A stretch of DNA of 64,000 bases. Origin: Methanococcoides sp. AM1. GTDB lineage: Archaea > Halobacteriota > Methanosarcinia > Methanosarcinales > Methanosarcinaceae. The notes below the pieces were generated by a model, which was given only the letters and a program-made list of their open reading frames with translations, was not told the DNA's origin and did no database searches. Shown here piece after piece: positions 33,615 to 42,655 of this stretch. The position numbers were made by a program, and so were the translations under genes. The stretch covers positions 186,001 through 250,000 of the forward strand of contig NZ_CAAGSW010000004.1 in the NCBI RefSeq assembly GCF_900774055.1, written 5' to 3'. Every line of letters begins with the position of its first letter. Position 1 is the first letter of the stretch.

Positions 33615-35207
33615 ATGTTCAGGAAAGCTTTGATCATACTACTAATGGTGCTTTGCATATTGTCATTTACAGCATCTGCATATACGCTTGACGATATCGA
33701 ATGGAAGTCTACAGAAACAGCCACACTACACTGGGGGCATAGTTTCGAAAATGGAGAAGCAAAAGATGATTCTTATGACACATATGTGATCAAAGCAGAG
33801 GATTTTTCAGTTGATGGTTTTGTATCCTTATCCTTGTCAAAAGATGGACAGCTCAAAGAAATCGCCTCCCTCGGCTTCGCTGACAGCTGGGATTACAGGG
33901 ATGAAGAGAATGGCCAGGATGTTAAACTCGTCATCAAGGAACTAAAGACCAATGTCGATCAGTGGACCGGTAACATGGAAGACCCTACTGTGAAGATCGA
34001 AGTATACAGAAGAGGCGTTCCTGATTTTGACATTACCATCCAGACGGAAAAGAACGAGTATGATCCAAGGTCTCCGAGCAATCCAAAAGAAGTGGTAACT
34101 ACCATCACTGTAAAAAATAAAGGATATGCAGAAGCAGAAGATGTTGAGGTCATCGTTGATCCTGCAGGAATGGAGCTAGCCGATGGAGATCTCAAGACCC
34201 ACATAACAACATTAGCCACAGGCGAGACCTCTGAAATCATAGAGGTAGACCTTGAAGTGCCGCACCTTTGGGAAGAGACCGATCTTGATATAAATGTAAC
34301 AGTGCGAGCCAAAGATATTAATGGTGACATCCACGAAGACAGTAAGGTAAAAGAAATAACTGTACTCCCAAAAGCTGAGCTTCTACTTACAAAATCCATT
34401 GCCGAAGAGCTCTACATGGATGAGACTGCATATGTTACAGTAGCCGTCCGCAATTATGGGATCTACACCATGGACTCAGTTACAATAAAAGACACTGTAC
34501 TTTCCAGCATGGAACTTAAAGACAGTGTAACACTTGAGAAAACGGTGTCATTCAAGCCAGGAGAAACCATTGAAGTATTCACCTATGCACTAAAACCCAT
34601 CAAACCTGGAAGTTACACATCACCTAAAGCAGTTGCAACATTCTCAGCTTCTAATGGTAAAACCTACACATATGAATCAGAAGATCCAAAAATAGAGATA
34701 AATGGACCTTACATCACCCTAACCCAGAGCATAGACAAAACAAAAGTAGAGCCAGGAACCGAGGTTAAAGTCACTGTAACAGCAAAGAACGAAGGTAACA
34801 GGGATGCGAGCACCAGAGTATCTTCTACTGATTTCCCGGAAGGCACCAGTTTTGTGAGTGGTGAAACTGCCTATGATAAGGTACTGGGAAAAGGTGAATC
34901 CGGAAGCTATTCATACATTCTGAAGATGAATGATGAAGGAACCTTCAAACTTTCACCTGCAACTGCAACTTTTATAGATATGGAAAGCTACAAAGGTGAA
35001 AAGATATCGAACATGCCTGAAATAACAGTCGAAATTCCGGAACCTGAGGAAAGCTCAACATCATCAAGTACAAGTAACCCATCGAACGAAGATAGTTCAC
35101 AAGCAGGAACTGAATCAAATGAAGAGGTCGTGGAACCTGGCTTTGAATCGATCTTCGCAATTGCAGCGCTTGCTGGTGTCTATCTGGCAATAAGAAGGAG
35201 AAAATAA
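33615..35207 (+). CDS. Surface protein with CARDB/DUF11-like domains and a PGF-CTERM sorting signal
   Basis: 530 residues. Signal peptide (about 1-22, IILLMVLCILSFTASAYT), an N-terminal domain (LHWGHSFENGEAKDDSYDTYVIKAEDFS), then three Ig-like repeats (ITVKNKGYAEAEDVEVIVD, VAVRNYGIYTMDSVTIKD, VTAKNEGNRDASTRVSS). A Ser/Thr/Asn-rich stalk (about 475-505) is followed by PGFESIFAIAALAGVYLAIRRRK, a clear PGF-CTERM signal for an archaeosortase. The protein should be lipid-anchored after cleavage. GAGGGG lies upstream of ATG 33615. A related gene follows after 7 nt. Confidence 0.88.
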   Translation: MFRKALIILLMVLCILSFTASAYTLDDIEWKSTETATLHWGHSFENGEAKDDSYDTYVIKAEDFSVDGFVSLSLSKDGQLKEIASLGFADSWDYRDEENGQDVKLVIKELKTNVDQWTGNMEDPTVKIEVYRRGVPDFDITIQTEKNEYDPRSPSNPKEVVTTITVKNKGYAEAEDVEVIVDPAGMELADGDLKTHITTLATGETSEIIEVDLEVPHLWEETDLDINVTVRAKDINGDIHEDSKVKEITVLPKAELLLTKSIAEELYMDETAYVTVAVRNYGIYTMDSVTIKDTVLSSMELKDSVTLEKTVSFKPGETIEVFTYALKPIKPGSYTSPKAVATFSASNGKTYTYESEDPKIEINGPYITLTQSIDKTKVEPGTEVKVTVTAKNEGNRDASTRVSSTDFPEGTSFVSGETAYDKVLGKGESGSYSYILKMNDEGTFKLSPATATFIDMESYKGEKISNMPEITVEIPEPEESSTSSSTSNPSNEDSSQAGTESNEEVVEPGFESIFAIAALAGVYLAIRRRK

Positions 35208-35214
35208 ATCGATC

Positions 35215-36474
35215 ATGCGTGTGAGAATACAAATCTGCCTGATCATTTTATTTGTCACATTCCTATGTGTAAATACAGCCATCGCCTCGTCCGATGAGGA
35301 TACGAACTGGAACGAATCGGCTAACTATACCCTTTACTGGGGAGATAGTATAGAGGTAGATGGCTTTTTGATCAAGGCGAACGATTTCTCAAAAGCAAGA
35401 CCTTTCGATATTGATACAGATTACGTAATGCTTACCATCAACTCCGATGAATCGAAAGAATGGACTGCCCTGCTCTCGGTCAACAACAGCCAGATACCCA
35501 ACACCAAGATCTTTGGTGAAAGACTGAACATAACTGCTTTTGAAATCATTACGGGAAATGATATTCCGGCACCATATACAAAAATAGAGGTTTCTACACT
35601 TAACGTTACAGAGGAAGAGATGGATAGCTGGATCAATAACACCATCTCTGTGACCAAGACAAAGTACAAAGATACCTACATTGATGAAAGGGTCTTCATT
35701 GCAATCCAGATAAACAATCTTCGGAACCTTGAATTTCAGAGTGTCCTGATAAACGAAACGTTACCTGAAAATATTCTAATAGACCCTGATATCAATGTGG
35801 ACCAAACGATCAATATAAGCCCATATTCAAAAAACACTATTCAGTATTCTGTCAAAGCATTACGTCCTGGAAACTACACCATCCCACCAACTGAGATCGA
35901 AATTACAGACAATGGGATAAAGTATTACCAATACACCAACTCAACAGAACTGGTTGTATACGGACCATACATCAATGCTACAAAGACAGTCACAGTTGAT
36001 GGAAATAATCCACAAATTTATGATATTACTATAAAAGTTAAAAATGAAGGTAATCGTGCAGCATATCTAGAGATCAAAGATGAAATGTTGCCAAATTCAG
36101 TTCTTATGGAAGGAAAAACAGCAACTGAGATGGTCATTTTCCCTGATAAAGTCAAAACCCTGGAGTATTCCATAAGGATAGAGGATATTAAAGTAAATCC
36201 AATAGTTCCTTCGGCAGAAGTATACTTCTCAGATTCAAAAGGATATTCTGACACTTTGAAAACGAAAAGATTCTACTTATTCGAAGAAGGAGAAGAAGTA
36301 CCAGATCCCATTGAAGAAATGCCGGAAGATGATCTGGAGACAGAAGTTTCTGAAAACATCACTGAAAGTGATGGAGAGGACATTGAATACCCTTCATTCG
36401 GACGTATTCGATCTGTAAAGGACATCATCGATAACACGATGAGAATAATTAATGAAGCGCTTGAATACAAATGA
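35215..36474 (+). CDS. Secreted paralogue of the PGF-CTERM surface protein, without a sorting signal
   Basis: 419 residues. Signal peptide (about 1-25, ICLIILFVTFLCVNTAIAS), an N-terminal domain with YTLYWGDSIEVDGFLIKANDFSKA matching the neighbour's LHWGHSF region, and two repeats like its partner (VYGPYINATKTVTVDGNNPQIYDITIKVKNEGNRAA). The C-terminus is acidic and then amphipathic (IRSVKDIIDNTMRIINEALEYK), with no TM and no PGF motif. It may bind the anchored partner. 7-nt spacing suggests an operon. Confidence 0.8.
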   Translation: MRVRIQICLIILFVTFLCVNTAIASSDEDTNWNESANYTLYWGDSIEVDGFLIKANDFSKARPFDIDTDYVMLTINSDESKEWTALLSVNNSQIPNTKIFGERLNITAFEIITGNDIPAPYTKIEVSTLNVTEEEMDSWINNTISVTKTKYKDTYIDERVFIAIQINNLRNLEFQSVLINETLPENILIDPDINVDQTINISPYSKNTIQYSVKALRPGNYTIPPTEIEITDNGIKYYQYTNSTELVVYGPYINATKTVTVDGNNPQIYDITIKVKNEGNRAAYLEIKDEMLPNSVLMEGKTATEMVIFPDKVKTLEYSIRIEDIKVNPIVPSAEVYFSDSKGYSDTLKTKRFYLFEEGEEVPDPIEEMPEDDLETEVSENITESDGEDIEYPSFGRIRSVKDIIDNTMRIINEALEYK

Positions 36475-36543
36475 GTATTCATCTTCCATATAGAACGAAA
36501 TCTTTTTAGCCATCTCAATAGTTTAAGGCTACAGGAATGAGAC

Positions 36544-37167
36544 ATGAAAAAAGAACAAGGATTTGAAAAAGCTAAGTTCGAGATAATACTTTCGGGAAGA
36601 TCAAATGTTGGAAAATCGTCCATCATACGAGAGCTTACAGGTAAAAAAGTGAAGATTGGTAAACGCCCGGGAGTTACATTAAAGCCTGCCCATAGCCTGC
36701 GTTCTGATCTGTTAATTACAGATCTTCCCGGATTCGGATTCATGAGCGGGGTCAAAGATCGAAAGCAGGACATCGTGAAGGACCAGATCGTACGTTACAT
36801 AGAGGATAATGCCGACAGAATAAAGATAGCAGTCCTTGTCACTGATGCAGTTTCATTCATAGATGTGGTCGAACGCTGGGAAAGCCGTAATCAGATACCT
36901 ATTGACATCGAAATGTTCGATCTTTTCAATGAACTTGGATTTGATACCATTGTTGCCATAAACAAGATGGATCGGATAAAAGACGTAGAACAGCAAGAGA
37001 GACTTGATGGCATCGTTGAAAAACTTGGCCTGACCCCACCCTGGAACCAGTGGAATTACATAATTGCTCCAACAAGTGCAAAAAAAGGAGATGTCAAAAC
37101 ACTTAAAGGGCTACTCCGAAAGCGTCTTCACGATATTAAAAGAGATGACCTTTTCAAATACATCTGA
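36544..37167 (+). CDS. engB: EngB-type GTP-binding protein
   Basis: 207 residues of the TrmE-Era-EngA-EngB GTPase class. G1 GRSNVGKSS (about 18-26), G3 DLPGFGFMSG, G4 NKMD and G5 SAKKG are all present. In bacteria YsxC/EngB helps 50S assembly; in archaea a ribosome-related role is assumed but not proven. Single gene between the surface proteins and the converging radical SAM gene. Confidence 0.9.
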   Translation: MKKEQGFEKAKFEIILSGRSNVGKSSIIRELTGKKVKIGKRPGVTLKPAHSLRSDLLITDLPGFGFMSGVKDRKQDIVKDQIVRYIEDNADRIKIAVLVTDAVSFIDVVERWESRNQIPIDIEMFDLFNELGFDTIVAINKMDRIKDVEQQERLDGIVEKLGLTPPWNQWNYIIAPTSAKKGDVKTLKGLLRKRLHDIKRDDLFKYI

Positions 37168-37276
37168 GATAATTATCAATTAAATATGATACAACTATGA
37201 GCTAACTATAGGTAAATGAAATTAAGCTTCACTTACCTACAATTTAATTAGATCCATAACTTACTTACATTTTATT

Positions 37277-37897
37277 TTACCTTACGCGGAACACGGCACC
37301 GATATCAAGTGCTATCTTTTCACATTTTTTAATATCGATGTCATTAAAGCCCACAACGGTCATACGGGTATGAATACCCGCCGCAATGGAATCTCTTGCA
37401 AAATCCAGCATAGCATTATAGGAACCCTCAAAAGCAGGCCGGCAGATCTCATTATATTTGCTCTCAGATTCTGCATTAAGGCTCACAGACACCTCATCAA
37501 GGCCCGCTTCCTTCAACTCTGCCACAACATTCCTTTCAGGATAGATCAACTGTGCATGACCATTGGTATCAAGCCTTACCTTTACGCCACGTTCCTTGAG
37601 CCAATGAGTGACCTCCAGAAGAACATCAAAACGGAGCGTTGCCTCGCCGAACCCTGTAAATACTACTTCCCGATATTTACCCAGATCAAGAGACTCGAGC
37701 TTTTCTAATATTTCCTCAACAGAGGGTTCTTTTTTGAGGCGCAGATCGTAACCATAAACTCCATCTGAAACATCACGTATGCAGAAAACACAACTTGCAC
37801 TGCATCTGTTAGTTATGTTAAGGTACAGGTTGTCATGCCCTTCGTAGCAAAGTGTACCAACATTCTCAAGATTCCCATCAAATTCGTTTTCTGTCAT
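37277..37897 (-). CDS. Radical SAM protein, TatD-associated type
   Basis: 206 residues. N-terminal LYLNITNRCSASCVFCIRDVSDGVYGYDLRL gives the CxxxCxxC [4Fe-4S]/SAM motif. VVFTGFGEATLRFDVLLEV and VRLDTNGHAQLIYP complete the half-barrel. The short length and sequence match the radical SAM group that often neighbours TatD nuclease genes; no TatD gene is here. Its ATG overlaps the TGA of the UAG-containing gene upstream (ATGA), and AGAGG in that gene's 3' end serves as ribosome-binding site. Confidence 0.88.
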   Translation of the reverse strand: MTENEFDGNLENVGTLCYEGHDNLYLNITNRCSASCVFCIRDVSDGVYGYDLRLKKEPSVEEILEKLESLDLGKYREVVFTGFGEATLRFDVLLEVTHWLKERGVKVRLDTNGHAQLIYPERNVVAELKEAGLDEVSVSLNAESESKYNEICRPAFEGSYNAMLDFARDSIAAGIHTRMTVVGFNDIDIKKCEKIALDIGAVFRVR

Positions 37898-38268
37898 TTA
37901 CAACCTCTTATGTTTACATTATTGTCTTCCCAGTAACCTGACCCCATAACAGGATATTTTTCATATGGAACATTCGGCGAAAGGAAATACATGTCTGCTT
38001 TAGAGCCATTGTCCAACAAAACATCCTCCCTGAAGAACCACTACCCTTCAAGATCATCGATGATATCTAACGTTTCACTATCCACGTTAAAAAGTTCACC
38101 GGAGATCCTTGATTCAGGTTCACTCATCACCACTCCGGGAAACTCATTCATGTCAAGCATACGAAATCTTTCCTTTGTATAGTTCTTAGATACAAGAACA
38201 GAATCACCAAGCAGATGATGATTACAATATCCACATTTCAAAGTGCCGTAAACAAATAAAAGGCTCAT
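37894..38268 (-). CDS. Gamma-glutamylcyclotransferase-like protein with an in-frame UAG (candidate pyrrolysine)
   Basis: Up to the UAG at 38041-38043 the frame encodes only the first 75 residues of a GGCT/AIG2-like fold (LFVYGTLKCGYCNHHLLGDS to SGELFNVDSETLDIIDDLEG). Beyond the UAG the same frame continues with WFFREDVLLDNGSKADMYFL and EKYPVMGSGYWED, exactly the C-terminal half expected for this family. It stops at TGA 37894-37896, overlapping the next gene's ATG. Reading UAG as pyrrolysine gives 124 residues, a normal family length, with Pyl at position 76. ATG 38268 has GGTGGG upstream. A nonsense mutation is the alternative. The substrate is unknown. Confidence 0.75.
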
Positions 38269-38277
38269 TTTACCCAC

Positions 38278-38758
38278 CCAGATGCCTATTTTTCTGTTTT
38301 ATTTTTCATAATACATCCAAGCACCACGATTAAACGACTATATACATAGATAGAGGATTTATACTAAACGCCTTGTAACCACATTTTGACATGGTCAAAA
38401 ATTATCGATCACAAGCTCAAAAAGCATTGCATAAAGTGACTATTTCACCAAAGCCCTAATTGAATGTTTATATGATTTTGCACAGATTTAGACTTCAAAC
38501 CCATCTTTATGTGAGAACTATGGATCCCAAACTATTTGAATGATATGAAAATATATAAAAATCAATATGCATCAACCTACCGCAAAGAGTTTTAGGTAGA
38601 AACTCTTACTTTTATAAGGGTGGGAGATAAAGGTGGATTTCCCCAGGTTGATCTTGCATCACCACACATTCACTCCGGAAAAACCACTCCAAATACCCGT
38701 ATATCCTCCATGAAAAACTTCCCCATCCTCTCACCCATCCACTTGAAGTAAAGAACGC
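38278..38758. other. 480-bp intergenic region without a clear gene
   Basis: AT-rich. A perfect 8-bp hairpin AAGAGTTT/AAACTCTT lies near 38588-38610, followed on the plus strand by ACTTTTATAAGG. On the minus strand, about 38670-38755 can be read as a short frame (VLYFKWMGERMGKFFMEDI and so on) without a ribosome-binding site. It may be a gene remnant, but I could not identify it. Confidence 0.4.
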
Positions 38759-39949
38759 TTATTTTATTCCAAAGTTCATCTTGATGAGGCCTTTCCTGAC
38801 AGCATCCGGCAACTGCCCGCACTGTAGCGCCTTCATATGTTCAGGATCGATCATTTTGATCGCTGCAGACATCATTGAATCGGAGCGCATGAGGTTATCC
38901 ATCAGCTTTCTCACATAGACCGCGGTCTTGATCTCAAGTCCCATCTCCCTTCTCCAGCGCTCATCATAATCTGTCAGCTTGCATTTGCCCTCAAGGAAAT
39001 CAACGGCAGTCTGACCAGCTATTTTTCCACCGACCATTGCAGTAGATATGCCTCCACCATTGGTAGCTATGATGTGGCCGGCAGCATCACCGGCAACCAG
39101 CGTATCCTTTGTAGAGGTCACTTTAGGAGCACCACCAACAGGCACAAGCCCGGAAACAACGGAAATGATAGAACCGCCAGTCAGTTTTTTACTGGCAATT
39201 GGGTGCTCATACATGAACCTTTCAAGATAATCCCTTGCAGACATGCCATTCCTGAAAAGGACTTCCCTGATACCCACACCTATATTAGCAGTATCGCCTC
39301 CCTGTGAGATCACCCAGGCATAGCCGCCGGGAACATAATCTTTTCCAAAGTACATCTCTACAGCATCCCGGTCAACATCCACACCGCTTACCTCATACTC
39401 AAATGCTGTACCTGTACCCATTGGATCAGGATCACGCACAAGTCCCTTTGCTTTACCAACGATCGAATTAGGACCATCCGCACCAATGAGAACTTTTCCA
39501 TGGATCGTATGTTCGCCGAAAACACCATCTACCTCAACTGTCGTACCGTTTACCTCAAGGACATTGGTACCTGCCATGAGTTGTGCTCCGGATTTGCCTG
39601 CCTCCTTTGCAAGGTACTTGTCAAACCTGCGCCTGTCGATCGCATCAGCATCGACCTCAAATTCCTTGGAATTACCATTGGGAGCGATAAAGCGCTGTAC
39701 ACTGCTTGAAGCATGGATACAGTCCGAAGGTATGGACTCAAGAGTAAAGGGAAGCTCAGCATTTGGAACAAGCTCCTGCAAAGTATCAAGATGAGGAAGG
39801 AAACCACCACATTGGAGTGGTATACCAATATCCTTCTTTTTATCTATGAGAAGTACGGATGCACCTGCCTGAGCTGCATAGGTTGCAGCTGTAGAACCGG
39901 CAGGCCCTGCACCGACAATGATCAGATCATATGAGTTTTCAGGCGTCAT
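38759..39949 (-). CDS. Geranylgeranyl reductase family flavoprotein
   Basis: 396 residues. FAD-binding YDLIIVGAGPAGSTAATYAAQAG at the N-terminus, then KKKDIGIPLQCGGFLP, and the second FAD motif KDTLVAGDAAGHIIATNGGGISTAMVGGKIA (about 290-320). This family hydrogenates the isoprenoid chains of archaeal membrane lipids or of menaquinone/methanophenazine-type side chains. Which of these is the target cannot be told. Upstream and downstream genes are unrelated, so it is probably monocistronic. Confidence 0.9.
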   Translation of the reverse strand: MTPENSYDLIIVGAGPAGSTAATYAAQAGASVLLIDKKKDIGIPLQCGGFLPHLDTLQELVPNAELPFTLESIPSDCIHASSSVQRFIAPNGNSKEFEVDADAIDRRRFDKYLAKEAGKSGAQLMAGTNVLEVNGTTVEVDGVFGEHTIHGKVLIGADGPNSIVGKAKGLVRDPDPMGTGTAFEYEVSGVDVDRDAVEMYFGKDYVPGGYAWVISQGGDTANIGVGIREVLFRNGMSARDYLERFMYEHPIASKKLTGGSIISVVSGLVPVGGAPKVTSTKDTLVAGDAAGHIIATNGGGISTAMVGGKIAGQTAVDFLEGKCKLTDYDERWRREMGLEIKTAVYVRKLMDNLMRSDSMMSAAIKMIDPEHMKALQCGQLPDAVRKGLIKMNFGIK

Positions 39950-40042
39950 GGGAATGTGTTCTATAAGAGTAATATATTATAAATCTGTTTCAGCGATCAA
40001 TCCACCAAATGTTAGTGAGTGATTGAAGTACTCAGCTAAACC

Positions 40043-40066
40043 AGTAAGTAAGTAAGTAAGTAAGTA
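40043..40066. repeat. Simple tetranucleotide repeat, six AGTA units
   Basis: Six perfect AGTA units in the gap between the geranylgeranyl reductase start and the TRAM gene stop. No gene reads through it. It is a candidate for length variation between strains, but nothing suggests phase variation. Confidence 0.8.
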
Positions 40067-40193
40067 GGAAAAATAGATCAGTAAATAAGAGGATGAAATT
40101 AGAAAAACCAGGGAAATAAGTAGGAAATTAGAAAAAAACGTTGTGTAAAGAATAATTTGATCTATCCTTCACATCAAAAAAGAAGCTGAGAAA

Positions 40194-40400
40194 TTAGTCA
40201 GCTACTTCACCGAAAGCGAACTTGCGCATTACTTTGGTGACCTTGATAGTCACTTCATCGCCAACGGAGGTGGCAGGTACAAAGATGACAAAACCGCTTA
40301 CTCTTGCGATGCCGTCTCCTTCCTTTGCAATATCTTCAATTGTTACGTCGTATGTTTCGCCAGCTTCTACTGGAGCAGTTGATTCCATGTTGTTGAACAA
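40194..40400 (-). CDS. Single TRAM-domain RNA-binding protein (copy 1)
   Basis: 68 residues if it starts at TTG 40400 (reading MFNNMESTAPV), or 64 from ATG 40388. GGATGTGA 6 nt before the TTG resembles the Shine-Dalgarno sequence, which is why I prefer it. The TRAM beta-barrel spans GETYDVTIEDIAKEGDGIARVSGFVIFVPAT to VMRKFAFGEVAD. Stand-alone TRAM proteins of methanogens act as RNA chaperones and are linked to cold response. A second copy is at 63284-63487. The two share a perfectly identical 79-nt block at the 5' end. Confidence 0.9.
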   Translation of the reverse strand: MFNNMESTAPVEAGETYDVTIEDIAKEGDGIARVSGFVIFVPATSVGDEVTIKVTKVMRKFAFGEVAD

Positions 40401-40599
40401 ATATTTCACATCCTTTTTGTGATGCTTGAAAGGACTAACTAAGCTGAAAAACATAATGGAAAAAGAAGCACATACTTGAGTAAATACCACCTAATACCTT
40501 ACGTTCGAAGCAAAAAGTTATACTTTAAAGCATTAATTAAATTGCATGGATGGGATATAAGGATTCTGGTCTAAAAAAACGTAAAGGAAGACATCGGAA

Positions 40600-41058
40600 T
40601 TAATAGCCGCCGCCTACCTGCAAAAGTTCGAAATCCATCTCATCCGGAACCTCTGCCTTGAAAACAAAGACATTACACCTCAGATTCCTTGCCTCTGTAA
40701 TAGCACGCTTCTGGGTGTCCGTGATCTGACCATCAGAAGTAGCGATGCAGAACATCTTCCTGTCATTGTTACTAACAAGGAAATCAAAGTCATCTGAATA
40801 AGCTTTCAGGAAATCCACAAACGTTTTGAGCTCATCCCATTTACTGCATAGGTGAATATTCTTTGATGCAGAGTTCTCCACATACCAGTCCTTGCTCATA
40901 TAAGGATAAGCATTATACTGGTCTTCGAGCTCTTCAAAGCTCTTGTAGATCCGACCCACATCACGCCTGAGACTTATCCATTTCCAGCCCTGATCTGCAA
41001 AGTATCTTGCTGCCAGTATCTCAACAATTGCTTCTTTATCGTTAATTTCCAGTTTCAT
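40600..41058 (-). CDS. Conserved protein of unknown function, possible degenerate nuclease fold
   Basis: 152 residues from ATG 41058 (an ATG also at 41061; AGGTG upstream). The pattern DFDFLVSNNDRKMFCIATSDGQITDTQKRAITEARNLRCNVFVFKAE resembles the core of PD-(D/E)XK nucleases (D, then a strand with E-x-K, then a Gln helix). Here the E-x-K position reads I-A-T, so it would be inactive. This is tentative. It sits 15 nt downstream of the DHPS-like gene and is probably co-transcribed with it. Confidence 0.6.
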   Translation of the reverse strand: MKLEINDKEAIVEILAARYFADQGWKWISLRRDVGRIYKSFEELEDQYNAYPYMSKDWYVENSASKNIHLCSKWDELKTFVDFLKAYSDDFDFLVSNNDRKMFCIATSDGQITDTQKRAITEARNLRCNVFVFKAEVPDEMDFELLQVGGGY

Positions 41059-41073
41059 CATAACACCTAAAGA

Positions 41074-42540
41074 TCAAAGATCATCATCCTGCGAATAGCT
41101 CCTTCCAAGACGAAGAGCTATTTCAGCTTTTTCAAGTTCACATCCGAGATAGGATGCATGGTCCACCTTTGATATGAGCTTCATCTTCATAATAGTGTCC
41201 ATTATATCTCTTGCATTCTGCCCCACGATCGTTGCTTTTTCATGTTGTGCGACAATAACGCCACCATCATCATCTGCAGCTGTACCTATCCTGAAAGGAC
41301 CTAACGGGTCAAGTTCCCATCCGGCAAACTTCTGCGCCATGACATATTTTTCCGGAACTTCAACATCCGGACGCCTTCGTTTTTCTTTAAGGCATAGAAG
41401 ATCGATCCCCAGGTCCTTTGGAGAGCTTTCCCTTTCCTTTGCAAGGGCCATCATCTTTGCTGCTGTATTAAGTTCACTTATGGAACCACGTGTTTTCTCA
41501 CTGAACTCAGGCGTGAACAAAATGCATGAACCCACATCTGCAGCAATTCCACAAAGGGTTGCATTGACCCCTACAGAATCAGCATCAATGAGCTCAGTTA
41601 CATTCCCAGCCCCGAAGAACACAGGAACGTCAGGATACTCTTCATGGAATCTGGAATACCTTACGATCGATCTTGAGATGCCATGTCCTATGGGATCAAG
41701 CACAGGATCGGCAATAATATTACTAATTCCTGCTGATCTGGCTGCATCGATGTTTTTTAAAAGGCTTCCTAAGCCTCCCCCTGCATCCGGAATTATGACT
41801 GCTGCAACTCCTGCACGAGCAACATCCCCTGCTACTTCATCAATGTTACTGGAATTCAGGCTCAACACAAGATCGACACCCTCAGCCAGTGCAGCTTTAA
41901 TTAACTCCGATCCAAGCGTGTCAATGCTTATAGGAACAGTGGATACTTTACGAGCCACACGCACAGCCCTCTTTACATCTTCTGAAGATGCAGTGAGTGA
42001 TGCACCAAGATCTATAATGTCAGCACCTTTTTTGATGAACGAAGTGATCCTGTTAGAAAGTGTTTCCTCATCAAGGCCAGTTGCATTCACAACCTCGGCC
42101 ATAACCTTCATTCGGGAATCGCCACCAAGCTTCACATTTATAAGGTTCATAAGCGGTTCAGCATTTTCCTCGATCCCATCAAGGGTTTCAAGGGCAATAT
42201 CCCTCCATACATCGGAGAGAAGTTCGCATGCAGGAACCTCCAGCGAGAATTCCATCTCGTCGACAAATCGAAGTACGCTACTGAGATCATAAGCATGTTT
42301 GGGACCAAGGAAGATCTTGCACCCCAGCTCCTTTGCAACAAGTGAAAAATCTCCGGTACAAAAACCCGGTATAAAGATCACATCATACTTCTTCTGCTGC
42401 ATTTTAAGGGCAGAGAGCAACCTGTGAGGAGTAAGAAATGCGGCTACTTCAATATCCAGAACAAGAACATCGGCATTATCAACTACAGAGTAACGTACAG
42501 TTTTCTCTGCAAGCTTACCGGTTGCGACCAGAATTTCCAT
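41074..42540 (-). CDS. Dihydropteroate synthase-related protein
   Basis: 488 residues. A methanogen-specific N-terminal domain (about 1-130) precedes a DHPS-like TIM barrel (about 150-370: MKVMAEVVNATGLDEETLSNRI, ADIIDLGASLTASSEDVKRAV, VPISIDTLGSELIKAALAEGVDLVLSLNSSN). A C-terminal domain follows (about 400-488). Archaeal proteins of this kind are suggested to take part in tetrahydromethanopterin or sarcinapterin synthesis, the C1 carrier used with the FMD operon product. The exact reaction is not established. Confidence 0.87.
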   Translation of the reverse strand: MEILVATGKLAEKTVRYSVVDNADVLVLDIEVAAFLTPHRLLSALKMQQKKYDVIFIPGFCTGDFSLVAKELGCKIFLGPKHAYDLSSVLRFVDEMEFSLEVPACELLSDVWRDIALETLDGIEENAEPLMNLINVKLGGDSRMKVMAEVVNATGLDEETLSNRITSFIKKGADIIDLGASLTASSEDVKRAVRVARKVSTVPISIDTLGSELIKAALAEGVDLVLSLNSSNIDEVAGDVARAGVAAVIIPDAGGGLGSLLKNIDAARSAGISNIIADPVLDPIGHGISRSIVRYSRFHEEYPDVPVFFGAGNVTELIDADSVGVNATLCGIAADVGSCILFTPEFSEKTRGSISELNTAAKMMALAKERESSPKDLGIDLLCLKEKRRRPDVEVPEKYVMAQKFAGWELDPLGPFRIGTAADDDGGVIVAQHEKATIVGQNARDIMDTIMKMKLISKVDHASYLGCELEKAEIALRLGRSYSQDDDL

Positions 42541-42655
42541 GACCTAAGATTAGCTGCATTATAAAAAAGAATATCTATTGCAAGAAAAGCAGATCGATCA
42601 AAAAATAGATGGAACAGGATCGGTGATATTCCACACCGACCCATGAAAAAGGAAC

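Noticed and set aside
40043-40066. AGTA repeat as a phase-variation switch
   Set aside because: It lies outside any coding sequence and is not placed between promoter elements of an obvious gene.
41174-42292. 372-codon frame opposite the DHPS-like gene
   Set aside because: It mirrors the codon bias of the DHPS-like gene on the other strand, is rich in Ser/Thr/Pro and has no family motifs.
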